The notes beneath the pieces were generated by a model. It worked only from the letters and a program-made list of their open reading frames with translations, made no database searches and had not been told where the DNA came from. A DNA stretch of 64,000 nucleotides from Combretum micranthum (taxonomy: Eukaryota; Streptophyta; Magnoliopsida; Myrtales; Combretaceae), in assembly GCA_024138025.1 (NCBI GenBank), contig JAMXBD010002735.1:103362-167361 (forward strand), given 5' to 3'. Shown piece by piece: positions 51,516-62,164 of this stretch; positions within the stretch are counted from its first letter, which is position 1, and the number at the start of each line of letters is the position of its first letter. Both the position numbers and the translations under genes were made by a program.

Positions 51516-52751
51516 TTACTTGATATTTCTCATTCTTTTTCTCACGTCTCATATTTTTCAAAAATAATCATCCTTGCATGAAAACTTGTTTTCTTCATAA
51601 AAACAATGTGGAACAATTAAGGACTTTTCGTAGAAAAAACTAATTTTATAATTCTATTATTTTCCTCTTGTAACTTGAAAAGAAATAACTTTATTATTTT
51701 CAAACCATAAATTTTCCTTGCCTATTTGTTTAAAAATTTCCTTAGTCATCCATCTTATGTTCCTTCTTTATGAAAAGAACCATTTTTGTTAACAAAATAT
51801 TTTCTTTTGAAAAACAAGGTAAAGTAACAAAGATTTAAGTAGTAAAAATAGTTTCTAAATTCATAGTGAATTCTTTTTGTAACTTGAAAATGAATGAGTT
51901 TATTTTTGTTATCTTATATTTTTATATTCCACATAAACTTATTTCTAAGTGACAAAAAGCCTTCTTTTATTTGATTATCTTTAGAAAATAAAATTTTTGG
52001 ACAACATTCTAAATGAACAAGATTATGAGAATAATAATAACCAAAATATCATAAAGCATAAATAATAAAGTCAAGTATTGGAGTCTTAGTTTTTCAAGGC
52101 TCCGGGACTAAGAAATAAACTAGTCTCATAAAGAAATAAAATGAAAGAAGAAAGCTTGTTTTGACTTGATGAGGACAAGTCTAAGACTAGAGACTATCTT
52201 AACAACAACTTGGAATAAATAAATAAATTGCAATGGAAAAATAAATAAATTGCTTTGCATGAAATAAATAAATTGCAAGATTATGAGATTACATGCTCTA
52301 AATAGTATATATAGTTATATAGATATAGTAGATAGTTATGAACATAAAAGAGGCATGAATGAACATAAGAAAAACATAATGAATGTATAAAGGAAACATG
52401 AACATAAAGGAATTGTGGTTATGAACAAAAACAAAGTTGGATTGGCATGAACAAGAACAATACATGAACATAATGTAATTTCCACAACTTGTAGTATTTG
52501 GAAACTCACACTATGGTCATGTAAAGTTACATGACATGAAGAAGAAGAAAGAATTACAAATGAGTTACCTAAAGAAGACTTTGATATGGTTATGTGGTTA
52601 TGGGTTTTTGTTTTGGTGGAAGTTGTTGTGGAATTATTTTGAGAGAGTTTTGAGATAGAAATTTGAGAGAGCTTTGAGAGGAAAATTGAGAGAGTTTTGG
52701 TATGAATTTGTGGATAGTGAATGTGTGAAAGAAGTGAAAGAGGAGGGGGGG

Positions 52752-52760
52752 TATTTATAG
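52752..52760 (-). promoter_or_regulatory. TATA box of LTR H
   Basis: Minus strand CTATAAATACCCCCCC, at the family position. Confidence 0.6.
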
Positions 52761-54060
52761 GAAAATGGGGAGTGATTTTTGTGTGATTAAAATAAATGTA
52801 AAATTAAAACAAATGGAGAGGGAAGAGAGAGAAGGGGGTGCCAGCCACTTTTGAGAGGAGAGAGGGAGTGATTTTATTTTTTGTATTTTGTTAAATAAAA
52901 GATGTAATAAGTAAGATAGATGTGATATAAAGTTATGGGAAAGGTAAAAAGTTAAGATTATAGGTTATGTAGAGTGTAAGAGTAGGTGTAAGAAAAAGTA
53001 GAGATAAAAGAATAGTGTAGAATAGTAATGAATAGTGTAATGTAAAGTAGATATGACAATTAAAGTACCGGTAGTAAGAAAATACGCGTATAATAGCTAT
53101 ATCTGTTATTTTTACTTGCCGAAAAATTTCGAAATTGATATTTTTAGAAAACTTATATTTTTACGAGTCTAACGGTATATTCGGAATATTTTTACTATTC
53201 CAGCCTTCCGGACACGTGTTTCGAGAACTGTGTCCGATCGGGTTCGAAGGACATCCGAAATTCGCGAAACTGAAACTTTTATGAAACCTATGGTTATTAC
53301 GAACTATTTTAGCTAATTATCCCAACTTCGTTTTTCCGGGCCAAAGAAAACGGCAATGTTGGATTTAGATGGATACGGTAAACTAGGGTTTTGTTGACCT
53401 TTAGGGTTTCGTTTGACTTCCGGTTAGGGTTTTGTGCTAAACCGATCTCGAAAATTTAGGGGTTTACAGTTTGAGCCTTAATTTTCTAAGTATCAAATGA
53501 TTTTTACTTTAAGGAATCACCACCAAAAACAATTTTTACCAAATTTGGATTTTGGGATGAACCAATTTTAAAAACATGTTTACAAAGTGTAAAATGGGAG
53601 TTTTTATTAAAAAAAAAAGGCCCTAGGGAATATACATAATGAAGACTTAATTTTAACAAGAATAAATAGATTTTATTAAGGAATTTTTCTAAAAACAAGT
53701 AAGGATTGTCAAGAATACAAAACTAGCCTTTCTAAGTTAATTTTTCATAAAGTCTTACAAAGAAAAAGTTTTCTAAAAAAATTTCTTTTGTTCAATATCA
53801 TCAAGAACATGTATATGTATATCTCATGACATATCATTTATGGTAGTAACTTGCTCATATTGCATGTATACTTGCTTTGGATAGTAGAAACCTTACAAAC
53901 ATTCACAAAACTACTTTTTGTAATTGAATTTCGCTACTGATCAGAACTAATCAAACCTTTTTGAAGCTTCAAAGTTTTTAAAACTTAATTATGATATTAG
54001 AATTAGATAGATCTTTTAAAGTAGATAGAAATCGATATATAATTTGCTAAATTCCGAGTT

Positions 54061-54085
54061 AAAACGACCAAGTTATTGCCGTTTT
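54061..54085 (+). other. Compensated core stem HP3, LTR G
   Basis: AAAACG/CGTTTT here replaces AAAATG/CATTTT of the other LTRs, with both arms changed together. Confidence 0.65.
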
Positions 54086-54803
54086 AAGTTGGAATTCCCG
54101 TTTAGGACAAGAATTACGAATTTAATAATTTGTATGAGATAGAATAGATTAGTTTTGAGTTGAAATACTTATTAGGGTATTTCTCCCTTTTTAGGTGACC
54201 CCAAAATCGACGATTCCATACCACCGGATTATTTTATTAAGAGACCGGTGATCCAATGGCTGAGTGAGTTTTCCTCTTATTTTGTTACCTTGATTGTGCT
54301 TGTAGCTAGTTGCATTAGAATTACGAAAAGATAAAATTATAATGAGTTATGATATAATCTTGGTTGAATGAATGATAAGTATATCGAGGTGAGACTTGTT
54401 GTAAAATCATTGTACGAGTTAGCATAGACTTGAATTGTTTGAAATTCTTTATGATCACTCTTAACCTACATAATTAACATACCACGATTATATGAATAAA
54501 CTGTACATACATATCACGTACTGAGTCACATTGCATTAGCTAATATACCTTTAGTGGGACAAAAGTACATTAGTGAAAGGCGATGGGGTCTTGTTAACAT
54601 TAAGGATGCGAGATCGCTTAAGTTAACGGATGTGGGGTAGGCACATGAAACTACTACAATAAAACAACAGAGGTTGTATAACTAAGAGAAAGAGATCGGG
54701 ATTATGGTTGCATGACTTATGGACCATCCCACTCAAGATTGGAATTATGGTTGCATGTCTTATGGACCATTCTAACCTCAAATAGAGGGCGTAAATCCAT
54801 TCA

Positions 54804-54828
54804 CATATGGCTACCGGAAAGACATATG
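54804..54828 (+). other. Hairpin HP1, LTR G
   Basis: CATATG/CATATG arms around GCTACCGGAAAGA. HP2 immediately upstream is weak in this copy. Confidence 0.6.
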
Positions 54829-55384
54829 CTTGTCTGCTCATGTGTTTGTTCATGCATAGCATATGGATGAATTATAACTTGCTTGTTATGGTACGAAATT
54901 AAGGGAACTCTTACTAAGCTAGTGTAGCTTATACCCCAATAGATGTTTGAATAAACAGGTTGACGGGAGAATGCTACTTGGGGACCGAGATGGTTGGAGC
55001 CGAATATAACTTTAGGATTTCGGCAGGAAGTAAGAATGCTTGAAGATATTAGTTGGGTTTTTTGAATTGTTTTGTAATAGTTTGTGTAGTGAAATCTGTG
55101 GATGAATTGTAATTGAAGTATAGTGAAGTGTATTTCCTTTACATTGTCACTCAAGTTGTATCAATATAAAATGTATCACTCCGATGTGTCTCCTCCATAT
55201 GTTAGACGCCTTGTACAAAGTATGGAAGCATTTGCGTGACTGAGGCGGTCATTCTTAGGCTTTAATATTGTGTACGGTGGACTGTCACATTTAGGGTACC
55301 CTTCGGGGTGTGACAGTTTACATGTACACTAGCCCATACGCCACCGGTGTAGAAGTTAGCACCGCCGACATATTTGTCTATGGC

Positions 55385-55693
55385 TTAAGCAACATTAAGC
55401 CGATGTTGGAATGAAGAAATTTGATTAGAATCATCTACATCGCTAGTGTTGGTTCGTAAAATGCTAGCTTTGGAATGTATACTGCCGAGATAAGAGTAAA
55501 ACAAAAATGATCCAAGACAAATGGCAAACAGAAAAGCCATCGGCTTTGGACTTACACCGCCAGCATACAATGCAAAATTGCTTATTTTTGTGCAAAAGGT
55601 TGCACGAGATTTCTTTATAATTCCTTTTGTTTCTTCTGCAAGAGTAAACCTAAACCTAAACCTAGAAATTCTCTCAATGAATGTTCCTAACAA
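55385..55693 (-). pseudogene. Gene-like frame with one membrane segment, unrecognised
   Basis: A 102-codon minus-strand frame beside the LTR A insertion. The N-terminal ~45 residues are basic. A hydrophobic segment PMAFLFAICLGSFLFYSYLG (about residues 53-72) could be a single membrane anchor. A polar tail ends in a stop, and the frame reads on afterwards as KYVGGANFYTGGVWASV. Composition is more protein-like and less AT-rich than the surroundings. It could be an exon of a dead gene whose downstream part was separated by LTR A. I recognise no family. Confidence 0.3.
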
Positions 55694-55875
55694 GCTAAGG
55701 GGATTCGGAAGTTTAAATCAGGTAATCAAATCACTATCTTCTCTTTATGATTTCATGGATCTATTAGTTTCCTTAAGGTTTTCCTAATTGTTTTGAAGGA
55801 GAAGTTGGAAAAAACTCTAGTTCTTAGAGTGTTGGAGTTTGTGACCCATTTTCAGTAGCCGTTTTTCGTAGGCAA

Positions 55876-56035
55876 ATGTATAATAAATGAATATTTGATT
55901 ATACATTTATTATTTATTCATTATACATTTAAGAGTCATAATTTTGATATTTGTGTAATGAATGAATATTTGACTATATATTTATTATTCATTCATTAAA
56001 CATTTAAGAGACATAATTTTAGCCTTTATTGTCAG
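55876..56035. repeat. ~85-bp tandem duplication
   Basis: Two copies of TAAT(A/G)AATGAATATTTGA followed by a palindromic TATTATTTATTCATTA-like piece and ACATTTAAGAG(T/A)CATAATTTT. The two are similar but not identical. Confidence 0.75.
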
Positions 56036-56064
56036 CTAACTTATACACATATAAATATATGTTT

Positions 56065-56266
56065 TGTTAGATTTGTATGAGAGTGAGAAAAAGAGAGAGT
56101 TTTGATTTGTATTTTGTTACTCTCTCTCTCTCTTGTACTTCATTATTGAAATTCTTTCTCCTTTGCCCGTGGTTTTTCCTGATTTGGGTTTTCCGAGTGT
56201 AAATCTTGTGTGCTTTATCATTTTTCTTTATCAGTTTTTGTTTTTGCCATTGTTCATCTTCTAACA
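56065..56266 (+). mobile_element. 202-bp Copia-type solo LTR or LTR fragment
   Basis: Bounded by perfect 6-bp terminal inverted repeats TGTTAG and CTAACA. The interior has the usual plant Copia R/U5 texture: a CT-rich run ending in TTGTACTTC, then TTTGCCCGTGGTTTTTCC, then GGGTTTTCC and AAATCTTGTGTGC. No clear 5-bp target duplication is seen (TGTTT on the left, TGGAG on the right) and no primer site follows. Confidence 0.65.
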
Positions 56267-57540
56267 TGGAGATTTGGATTTTTAGGTAATCAAGAAGAAT
56301 TAAGGATCAAATTATAGGTAAGATAGTAAATTCTTAACCTTTATGATATCATAGTTATTATTTTTGTTGATTATTGGTTTGGTTGGTGTTGAATCGCATT
56401 ATAAGGTTTTATCAGATTGTTAAGCAGATTGTTTCTGTTGGAAGATTTTATGTTTCAATCAAAGAAAAAGCTGTGGATTTGTTATTCTTTGGAGATTATA
56501 GTTTTAGGTAATTAGATTTATTCAATGAAAGAGATATTGAATCTTTTACGTTTGTGTGATTAGGATTTTTGAGGAATTAGAGTCCTGTTCCTTAGAATTT
56601 GATTCAAGTATGACCTTACCTTGTTTGTTGTATGTGCATGTAAGTTTAGAATTGTAAATTGAATTAATTCTTTCTGGCTTATAATTGAAAATTTTGTTGA
56701 TTGTACTTAGCTATGTTAGTAAAGACTACGTAGAGTGTGATACTAACGCTAGCAACCTGATGATCATTGTATGCTTGTTGTCCCTAGTTCAATTGCACCT
56801 GGAAATGATCCTGGTAGATTAGAAGTCGTGCCACGTTAATTTTGGTATGCAACAATGTGTGGGGACTAACCAACATCACTATACATATATAAAAGTATTT
56901 TACAAGACTTGTTTTCTTTGAGGTCATGAGTTATGTCGAGTTTAGGATTAATTGCAAGTGGTTCTAAACTGTGTTGTTTACTTAACTAATCAAAGATAAT
57001 AACATGTGTTTATTGCATTATTTTAGGGTTGTATGTGATATTTATATGTTGAATGTTCATGCTTATTTGGTTATGGTATGATGTACTCGGCGTTTTCACT
57101 TATTCCTTCATTTTTCAGGTATAGTTGAAGATGAGATAGTTTATGACTTATCTGGATATGACATATATATTGATCATGGGGATGGAGATAGTGGAATCAA
57201 CTTTCCTGCTGACGACTAGTAGATTATGGATTCTGGATATAGGAAAGAAGACTTAAGTTTATTTGAATTTTTATGTGAAGTATTGTTAGTTTTTGAAAGA
57301 TTTTATAGACTTTCTTTTTATTATGTTTTAAGTTGCTATAAATTGCCTTTTGGTTTATGCCAACTAGTTTTATGAAGTTATGATATTTATATGATGTTCT
57401 TGAAAGTATCTGTTATGTGAGTATTGGAGAATGATGTGTTTTATATATTTGTGGATTAGCACTTCATAGCCTTACTGTATCCATCTAAGTTAAGGACACG
57501 TAGCGAGTTGTAATGCATTCAGGTTAGGGCGTTATAATAT
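56267..57540. other. Stretch without recognised gene
   Basis: T-rich plus strand resembling plant intron or leader sequence. No open frame over 60 codons and no retroelement motif are seen. Confidence 0.4.
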
Positions 57541-58093
57541 AATTTTCAATTTTGATAAATTAAATACATTATTTTCATCATTATTAATTTATCATAATCA
57601 GTTGAAGGGTTTTGAAGGTGAAAAACTTAATTTCATCATGATATCATTTTTTTACATTAAAATGATAATTGTAGAATATATAAGTATATAGTAATAAATA
57701 TAAGTTGTCACTATTGCTAATATAATATCACTTATAATGATAAAATTTATTTTATGATAGTAAATAGTATATATTATGATAAAAAAACTTATGAAAATAT
57801 TATATATAATTATATATAGTGACAAGAGAATTTAGTGATGAAATATTTGTCATAAATGACTTTTACATTGGTGCCAAAAATATGGTGGAAAAGTTTTATG
57901 ATAAGAGACTAATAAAATCCTTTTTTGTAGCTAAATTTTCATTAGTTTAATATGTCATGATAACTATTTTGACAAATTCTTTTTTTTTCCCCACAAGTTT
58001 GCACTTTTGTTTGGTTTGAAGTGAAAAATTCTCATTTTGTCGCAATTAGAGTGCTATTTATGATAAAATTCTAATTGTCAAAAATATTTTTTC

Positions 58094-58118
58094 ACATATA
58101 GCAAATTTCTTATAGTGC
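58094..58118 (-). other. Possible CACTA-type terminal repeat
   Basis: The minus strand begins CACTATAAGAAATTTGCTAT, the form of plant CACTA element ends. A second end of the same sequence was not found on the left, so this may be a one-ended relic. Confidence 0.35.
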
Positions 58119-58184
58119 CTGTTAATCATCATGTTTTTTAAATTATACAAATATAATTTGGACAAAAATAATTATCAAATTAAT

Positions 58185-58480
58185 GTCGTTATATCGCATG
58201 TTAGATATATAATATAACTTTTTTTTAATGTATCGCGCATTCAACGTACGATACATGTAAAATATCAGCACTTTGTGTGTACCACACACCCTATATGCAA
58301 TACATGTATCACAAGTGTAATGTGCGATACAAGCAAAGTACCGATATTTTGCATTATGTATTGCATATAGGTGTGATATATAATTTTTACCATTTTCTAT
58401 ATAGTAGGTCACTATATCTCGCTTTCAAGATGCGATACACATATAAAATTTCGTATCTCTTCCATAATGTGCGATATAGA
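58185..58480. repeat. Cluster of inverted CGATAC/GTATCG motifs
   Basis: ATGTATCGCGCATTC and AACGTACGATACAT face each other (58228-58256). Further copies of GTGCGATA or TGCGATAC occur near 58323, 58430 and 58470. Probably a relic of a small inverted-repeat element. Confidence 0.4.
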
Positions 58481-59849
58481 GTATAGTAATTTTTTTATAC
58501 AATTGGTATTTGCGTCATTGTTTTTACAAGGACACTAGACATATGCTTCACCTACGACATTACCATGCAAAGAATAAAAAAATTATCTAATGATATTTTT
58601 CAAAAATATGATTATTGAGTTTCAAGATTTAAAACAAAATATAAAAATAAAAGGGAAGCAAAAGAAGAAAACATATGTATGAACCCTAAATGGATTTACT
58701 CTCCAAATTGTAGAATATATAAAGTTGAGAGTGCACATGTGGCTTCCATGTAAAACTGACCAAAAGTCATGTATTATCAATATAATCTTTATTTTATTTT
58801 GCTTAAGTAATCATATTAGTGATTTAATTTTTTTTTTTTAGCTAAAATGTTTTTTTTCCCATACAAACGATTCATTGAATCTACATGTTTACTTAAACAA
58901 ATAAAAAAAAGATGCCAATTTTATCAATAGATAGTTTGATGAATTATTTGATGTTCCAATGAGTGAAATAATTTTTTTTTAACTTCTATTGCTATGCTAA
59001 GGAAAAACAAATAAATAAATAAAAGAACACAACATCAGTGAATGTTGAATTTTGTAACTTTTTATGTGTTTGTGCATGCCTATATAATTATACACATGTA
59101 TGTATCCTAATTTTATTTCTCATTGATATTGTAATAAAATAATTTGCTATACTATTGTAGAGAGCATTTTTTTAACGGCACATATTAATCTGTTGAAAAA
59201 AATACTATATATATACAATATATAATAATACATATAATTATGTATATAATTTATGATAACGCTAGGTTTTCATCATAGATGATATTTTTAAGTATTAAAT
59301 CTCAAATTTACAACCAATTAAGTTTTAATTTTTTGCTTGTTCATAAATTATATATGGTAATCATTAAGGCCTTCATTAAGTCCTGAAGATATATACATAT
59401 CATGTGTTATTGAAATTAATTTTTTTTTATAGTAATTAATGCTTTATGTTATATGTCAATTTAGTATGCTATGTGTATTTAAATGCTTATTAATAATGAT
59501 ATAAATTAATGTATAGCTATTTTAAATATTATATGGACTATTATTTTATTGCATAAGAATTTACATTAAGTTGTAGTTTTATATGTTTATTCATGATAAA
59601 TATATATACATAGATATATTTGGCCGCACTCATATAAAATGATGATATGTGTTTTAGACTACTCTTTTTATTTTAAAAATGATATAACTTACAATGAGTG
59701 ATGTGAAGTGTTACAAGACTTTATAAATATTAGTTTCATATAGAACATCTCTCTTGTATATATGATTTAAAAAATATATAACTTAATAAAAATAAAAAAA
59801 TTAATGGTCAAAATTTACATTATGATTCTCTTATTTGATTTCTTATTTT

Positions 59850-61601
59850 CCTAAAGGACTTGCCCATGTCTAAGTCTAGGAAGTCTTGATACAAGTTAAG
59901 ACTTCCCAATACTTGACTTTAATTATGTGCTTATTTAATTTCGATGTCTTTTATCTTTATATGAATTATTTTTGTTCATGGTACTTAATTATAAGTTCAT
60001 ATTTATGCATGATCATCTTGTTGTTGTCTTAATAAAATAAAAAGATTCCTTTCTTTAATAAAGAAAATGAGAATTAAATTCTTTATAATAAAATGATATT
60101 TGTTACATGGGAAAAATTCCCATTAAAACTTAGATCTATTTTTAACATAATTCTTTTCAAAAGTTTAGACAAGTTCATCATAGATTTTAGTGTTGTTATT
60201 CTGACTTTTTTTTTCAAAATTTAACTAAAGTAGATCTCTAAACTCTTTTCAAACTACGAAGGTAAAATTTTCATCTAAAACTTTAAGGTTGATAATTCTT
60301 TATTTTATAAATTTTTCTTAAGAACTTATTTATAAGATTATCATCAATACTTTGACAAACACTAAGAACCAAACAACTTTTCTAAGTTAAGTCTAAAATC
60401 AACTTAAGGAACTAAGTTTTAAGAGGTAAAAATCCATTTTCTTTTATTAAATAAATATTTATGATAGATAAACACTCACTTATAATAAACTAAAGATTTT
60501 TCCAACAAAGGTTCCTCTATTGAAAAATTATGGATTTAGAAAAGAGTTATTATGAGAAAAAAAAATTAAAACAAGCTATTCTTTTAAATTTTCCTCTTAA
60601 GCTAAAACTTAAAACATATTCTTTACAACTTAGAATGATTTACCTCATAACCATATAAAGTTTCATGTTTTGGAAAATAATTAGTTAAAAGAAGCTAGTA
60701 TGAAAGTAAAATATTCATGAATTCCAAATAAATATGAAATCATGATTTTCCTTAATTAAATGTCACATTTACAAAATCTAAGAATTTAAAATTTTGTTTA
60801 AGAATCAAACCTAAAAATTCTTTAAAAGAGAATTGCACTTGGGTTTTATGTTACAAATAAAGAAAATTATGTTTTATAAAATAAATTCTTAAGCAAGAAT
60901 TTTTGAAGAACTTTAGAAAATACATATATTGGATTATGGGTTTTCTTGTTAATCAAATCGCATATTTACAAAATAGCAATTTAAATCACAAGTCAAAGAA
61001 TGATGTTTCACTAAACTATATCTTTCATAAAAATTCTTTAAAATTTTTATTTCAAGACAACATCACTAAAATCATGCACATAATATGAGTCTATGTATAT
61101 ATTAAAAAATTTTTTTCAACCACATAATTTTTATGCATTTGCTATAGAATTTTGGATGAAATAAAAATTGAGGAAAATTACAAATTAAGGTTGGAATTTT
61201 CGTGCTAAAGCTGTACTAACCCGTTTTGCAACCCAACTGACTTCAAATGTTAAAAATAACTTAAAAATAGATAGATCTTTTTAAAAAAGTATAAACATCT
61301 TATATGTGAAATTCCAAGTTAAAAAAGCAAGTTATGGTCATTTTAAGCTGGGTTTCACATAATCCAATTTTTGACAAAAATCATAAAATAGAATTAGAAA
61401 GTTTGAGCAGAACTTCCATGAAATCTGATCCCGGGTATTTCTTTTGTCTAGACAACGAAAAAACGAGATTTCTCTTCCTAGGGACTACTATGGCTAAGAA
61501 GTTCGATATGGACAAGTGAGTGTTGCTTTACGTTTTATGTATTTGCACATGTGTTTGTAGAATAAAGCACTAGATATTAGGGGAAGATAAAAAGTCATAT
61601 G
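59850..61601 (+). repeat. LTR O fragment, interrupted by LTR L
   Basis: Sense-plus family LTR lacking its sense-5' third. Similarity to LTR B starts near the CTTAAGACTTCCCAATACTTGAC region (about 59900). The conserved core is seen at about 61265-61350 (ATAGATAGATCTTTT, then AAGTTATGGTCATTTTAAG), and the end resembles other copies near AAAGCACTAGATATTAGG. The right end lies beyond L and M. Confidence 0.7.
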
Positions 61602-62114
61602 TGTCACGCCCGAAGGGGTACCCTAAACGTAATAGTCCCCACACTCAATATTAAAGCTTAAGTATGACAACCTTAGCCACTCCCAAAAGCTTTGATATTA
61701 AGTGTAAGGCGTGCTCTCAAAATTTTAGAGGACCGTACATGGAATTATAAAGCTTAAGAAGATATAATAACATATTAAGAAAAGAGGATTCATAATAATT
61801 CGTTCACTTATAACAATGATCTTTACAAACTTAGGATATTTCCCTTTAATCACTAATCTATTACAAGAATAATTGTACATCAATACTAACACTACACTTC
61901 ATCTAAAAAAATTTCCTTTATCCAAAAGAAATTACCTGCCTGTAGGATCCTCATGGCCTTAACCATAAATAGGGAAACTGCAAAAGATATCTATGGGGGT
62001 ATAAGCTAACAGGCTTAGTGAGAATTATTTCCATAAAGAACTTCTTGTAACAAAGTTTCAAACAAGTTAATTAAGCAAACAAATGGGATGCAACATACAT
62101 GTTGGCAAACAAGG

Positions 62115-62164
62115 CATATAGTTTTCCAGGAACTATATGTTGAATGAATTTACGCCCTCCATTC
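62115..62164 (-). other. Covarying hairpin pair HP1/HP2, LTR L
   Basis: HP1 (62115-62139) is CATATAGTT/AACTATATG, perfect 9 bp, around TTCCAGG. HP2 (62142-62164) is reduced to GAATG/CATTC. Confidence 0.72.

Larger units (their letters stand above)
49509..53468 (-). mobile_element. Solo LTR H inside LTR G
   Basis: 3960 bp, TGTCACGCCCCG to TTAGGGGTTTACA, flanked by a perfect duplication GTTTG (49504-49508 and 53469-53473). Sense strand minus. TATA box antisense 52752-52760. Extra length comes from a 37-bp array and an A37 tract. It is the closest relative of LTR I in the window. Confidence 0.95.
48430..53650 (+). repeat. ~190-bp tandem units in LTR G (split by LTR H)
   Basis: At least seven degenerate units start near AAATTCG(G/T)AT at about 48446, 48667, 48850, 49010, 49200 and 49405, and after H at 53535. 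Each continues with AAAACC, then TTTTCAAC..CAAAATG, then GAAGG..T, an ATATCAT-like and a GATGATTTTT-like piece. LTR F has only two such units. Confidence 0.7.
46265..55315 (+). mobile_element. Solo LTR G, carrying solo LTR H
   Basis: TGTAAGCCCTAG to TTCGGGGTGTGACA, flanked by a perfect duplication GTTTA (46260-46264 and 55316-55320) within the terminal GTTTACA of LTR A. Without H it is 5086 bp, longer than the other copies, because of a longer sense-5' end (shared with K) and a tandem array of ~190-bp units. Sense strand plus. A two-unit repeat GGTTGCATG(A/T)CTTATGGACC lies at about 54699-54770. Confidence 0.92.
16344..55322 (-). mobile_element. Solo LTR A, split by four same-family insertions
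   Basis: One 3741-bp LTR assembled from five pieces: 16344-19363, 38340-38418, 42154-42577, 46049-46264 and 55321-55322. It begins TGTCATGCCC on the plus strand and ends GGGTTTACA once insertion G is removed. The pieces join in register with the intact LTR H, for example GAAAGAGGAGG followed by GAGTATTTATAGG. Each break is flanked by a 5-bp duplication (GGAGG, GGGAG, ATGAC, GTTTA). No internal region exists, so A is a solo LTR left by recombination between two LTRs. Sense strand is minus. Confidence 0.9.
57541..59850. other. AT-rich DNA with DNA-transposon-like end and GATACA cluster
   Basis: No coding region is supported. The strongly AT-rich stretch contains a CACTA-type terminus (58094-58118) and a cluster of CGATAC/GTATCG motifs (58185-58480). 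Confidence 0.45.

Noticed and set aside
55645..55663. Three TAAACC units resembling telomere repeat
   Set aside because: Only three 6-bp units; plant telomeres use a 7-bp TTTAGGG unit. Not an interstitial telomere.
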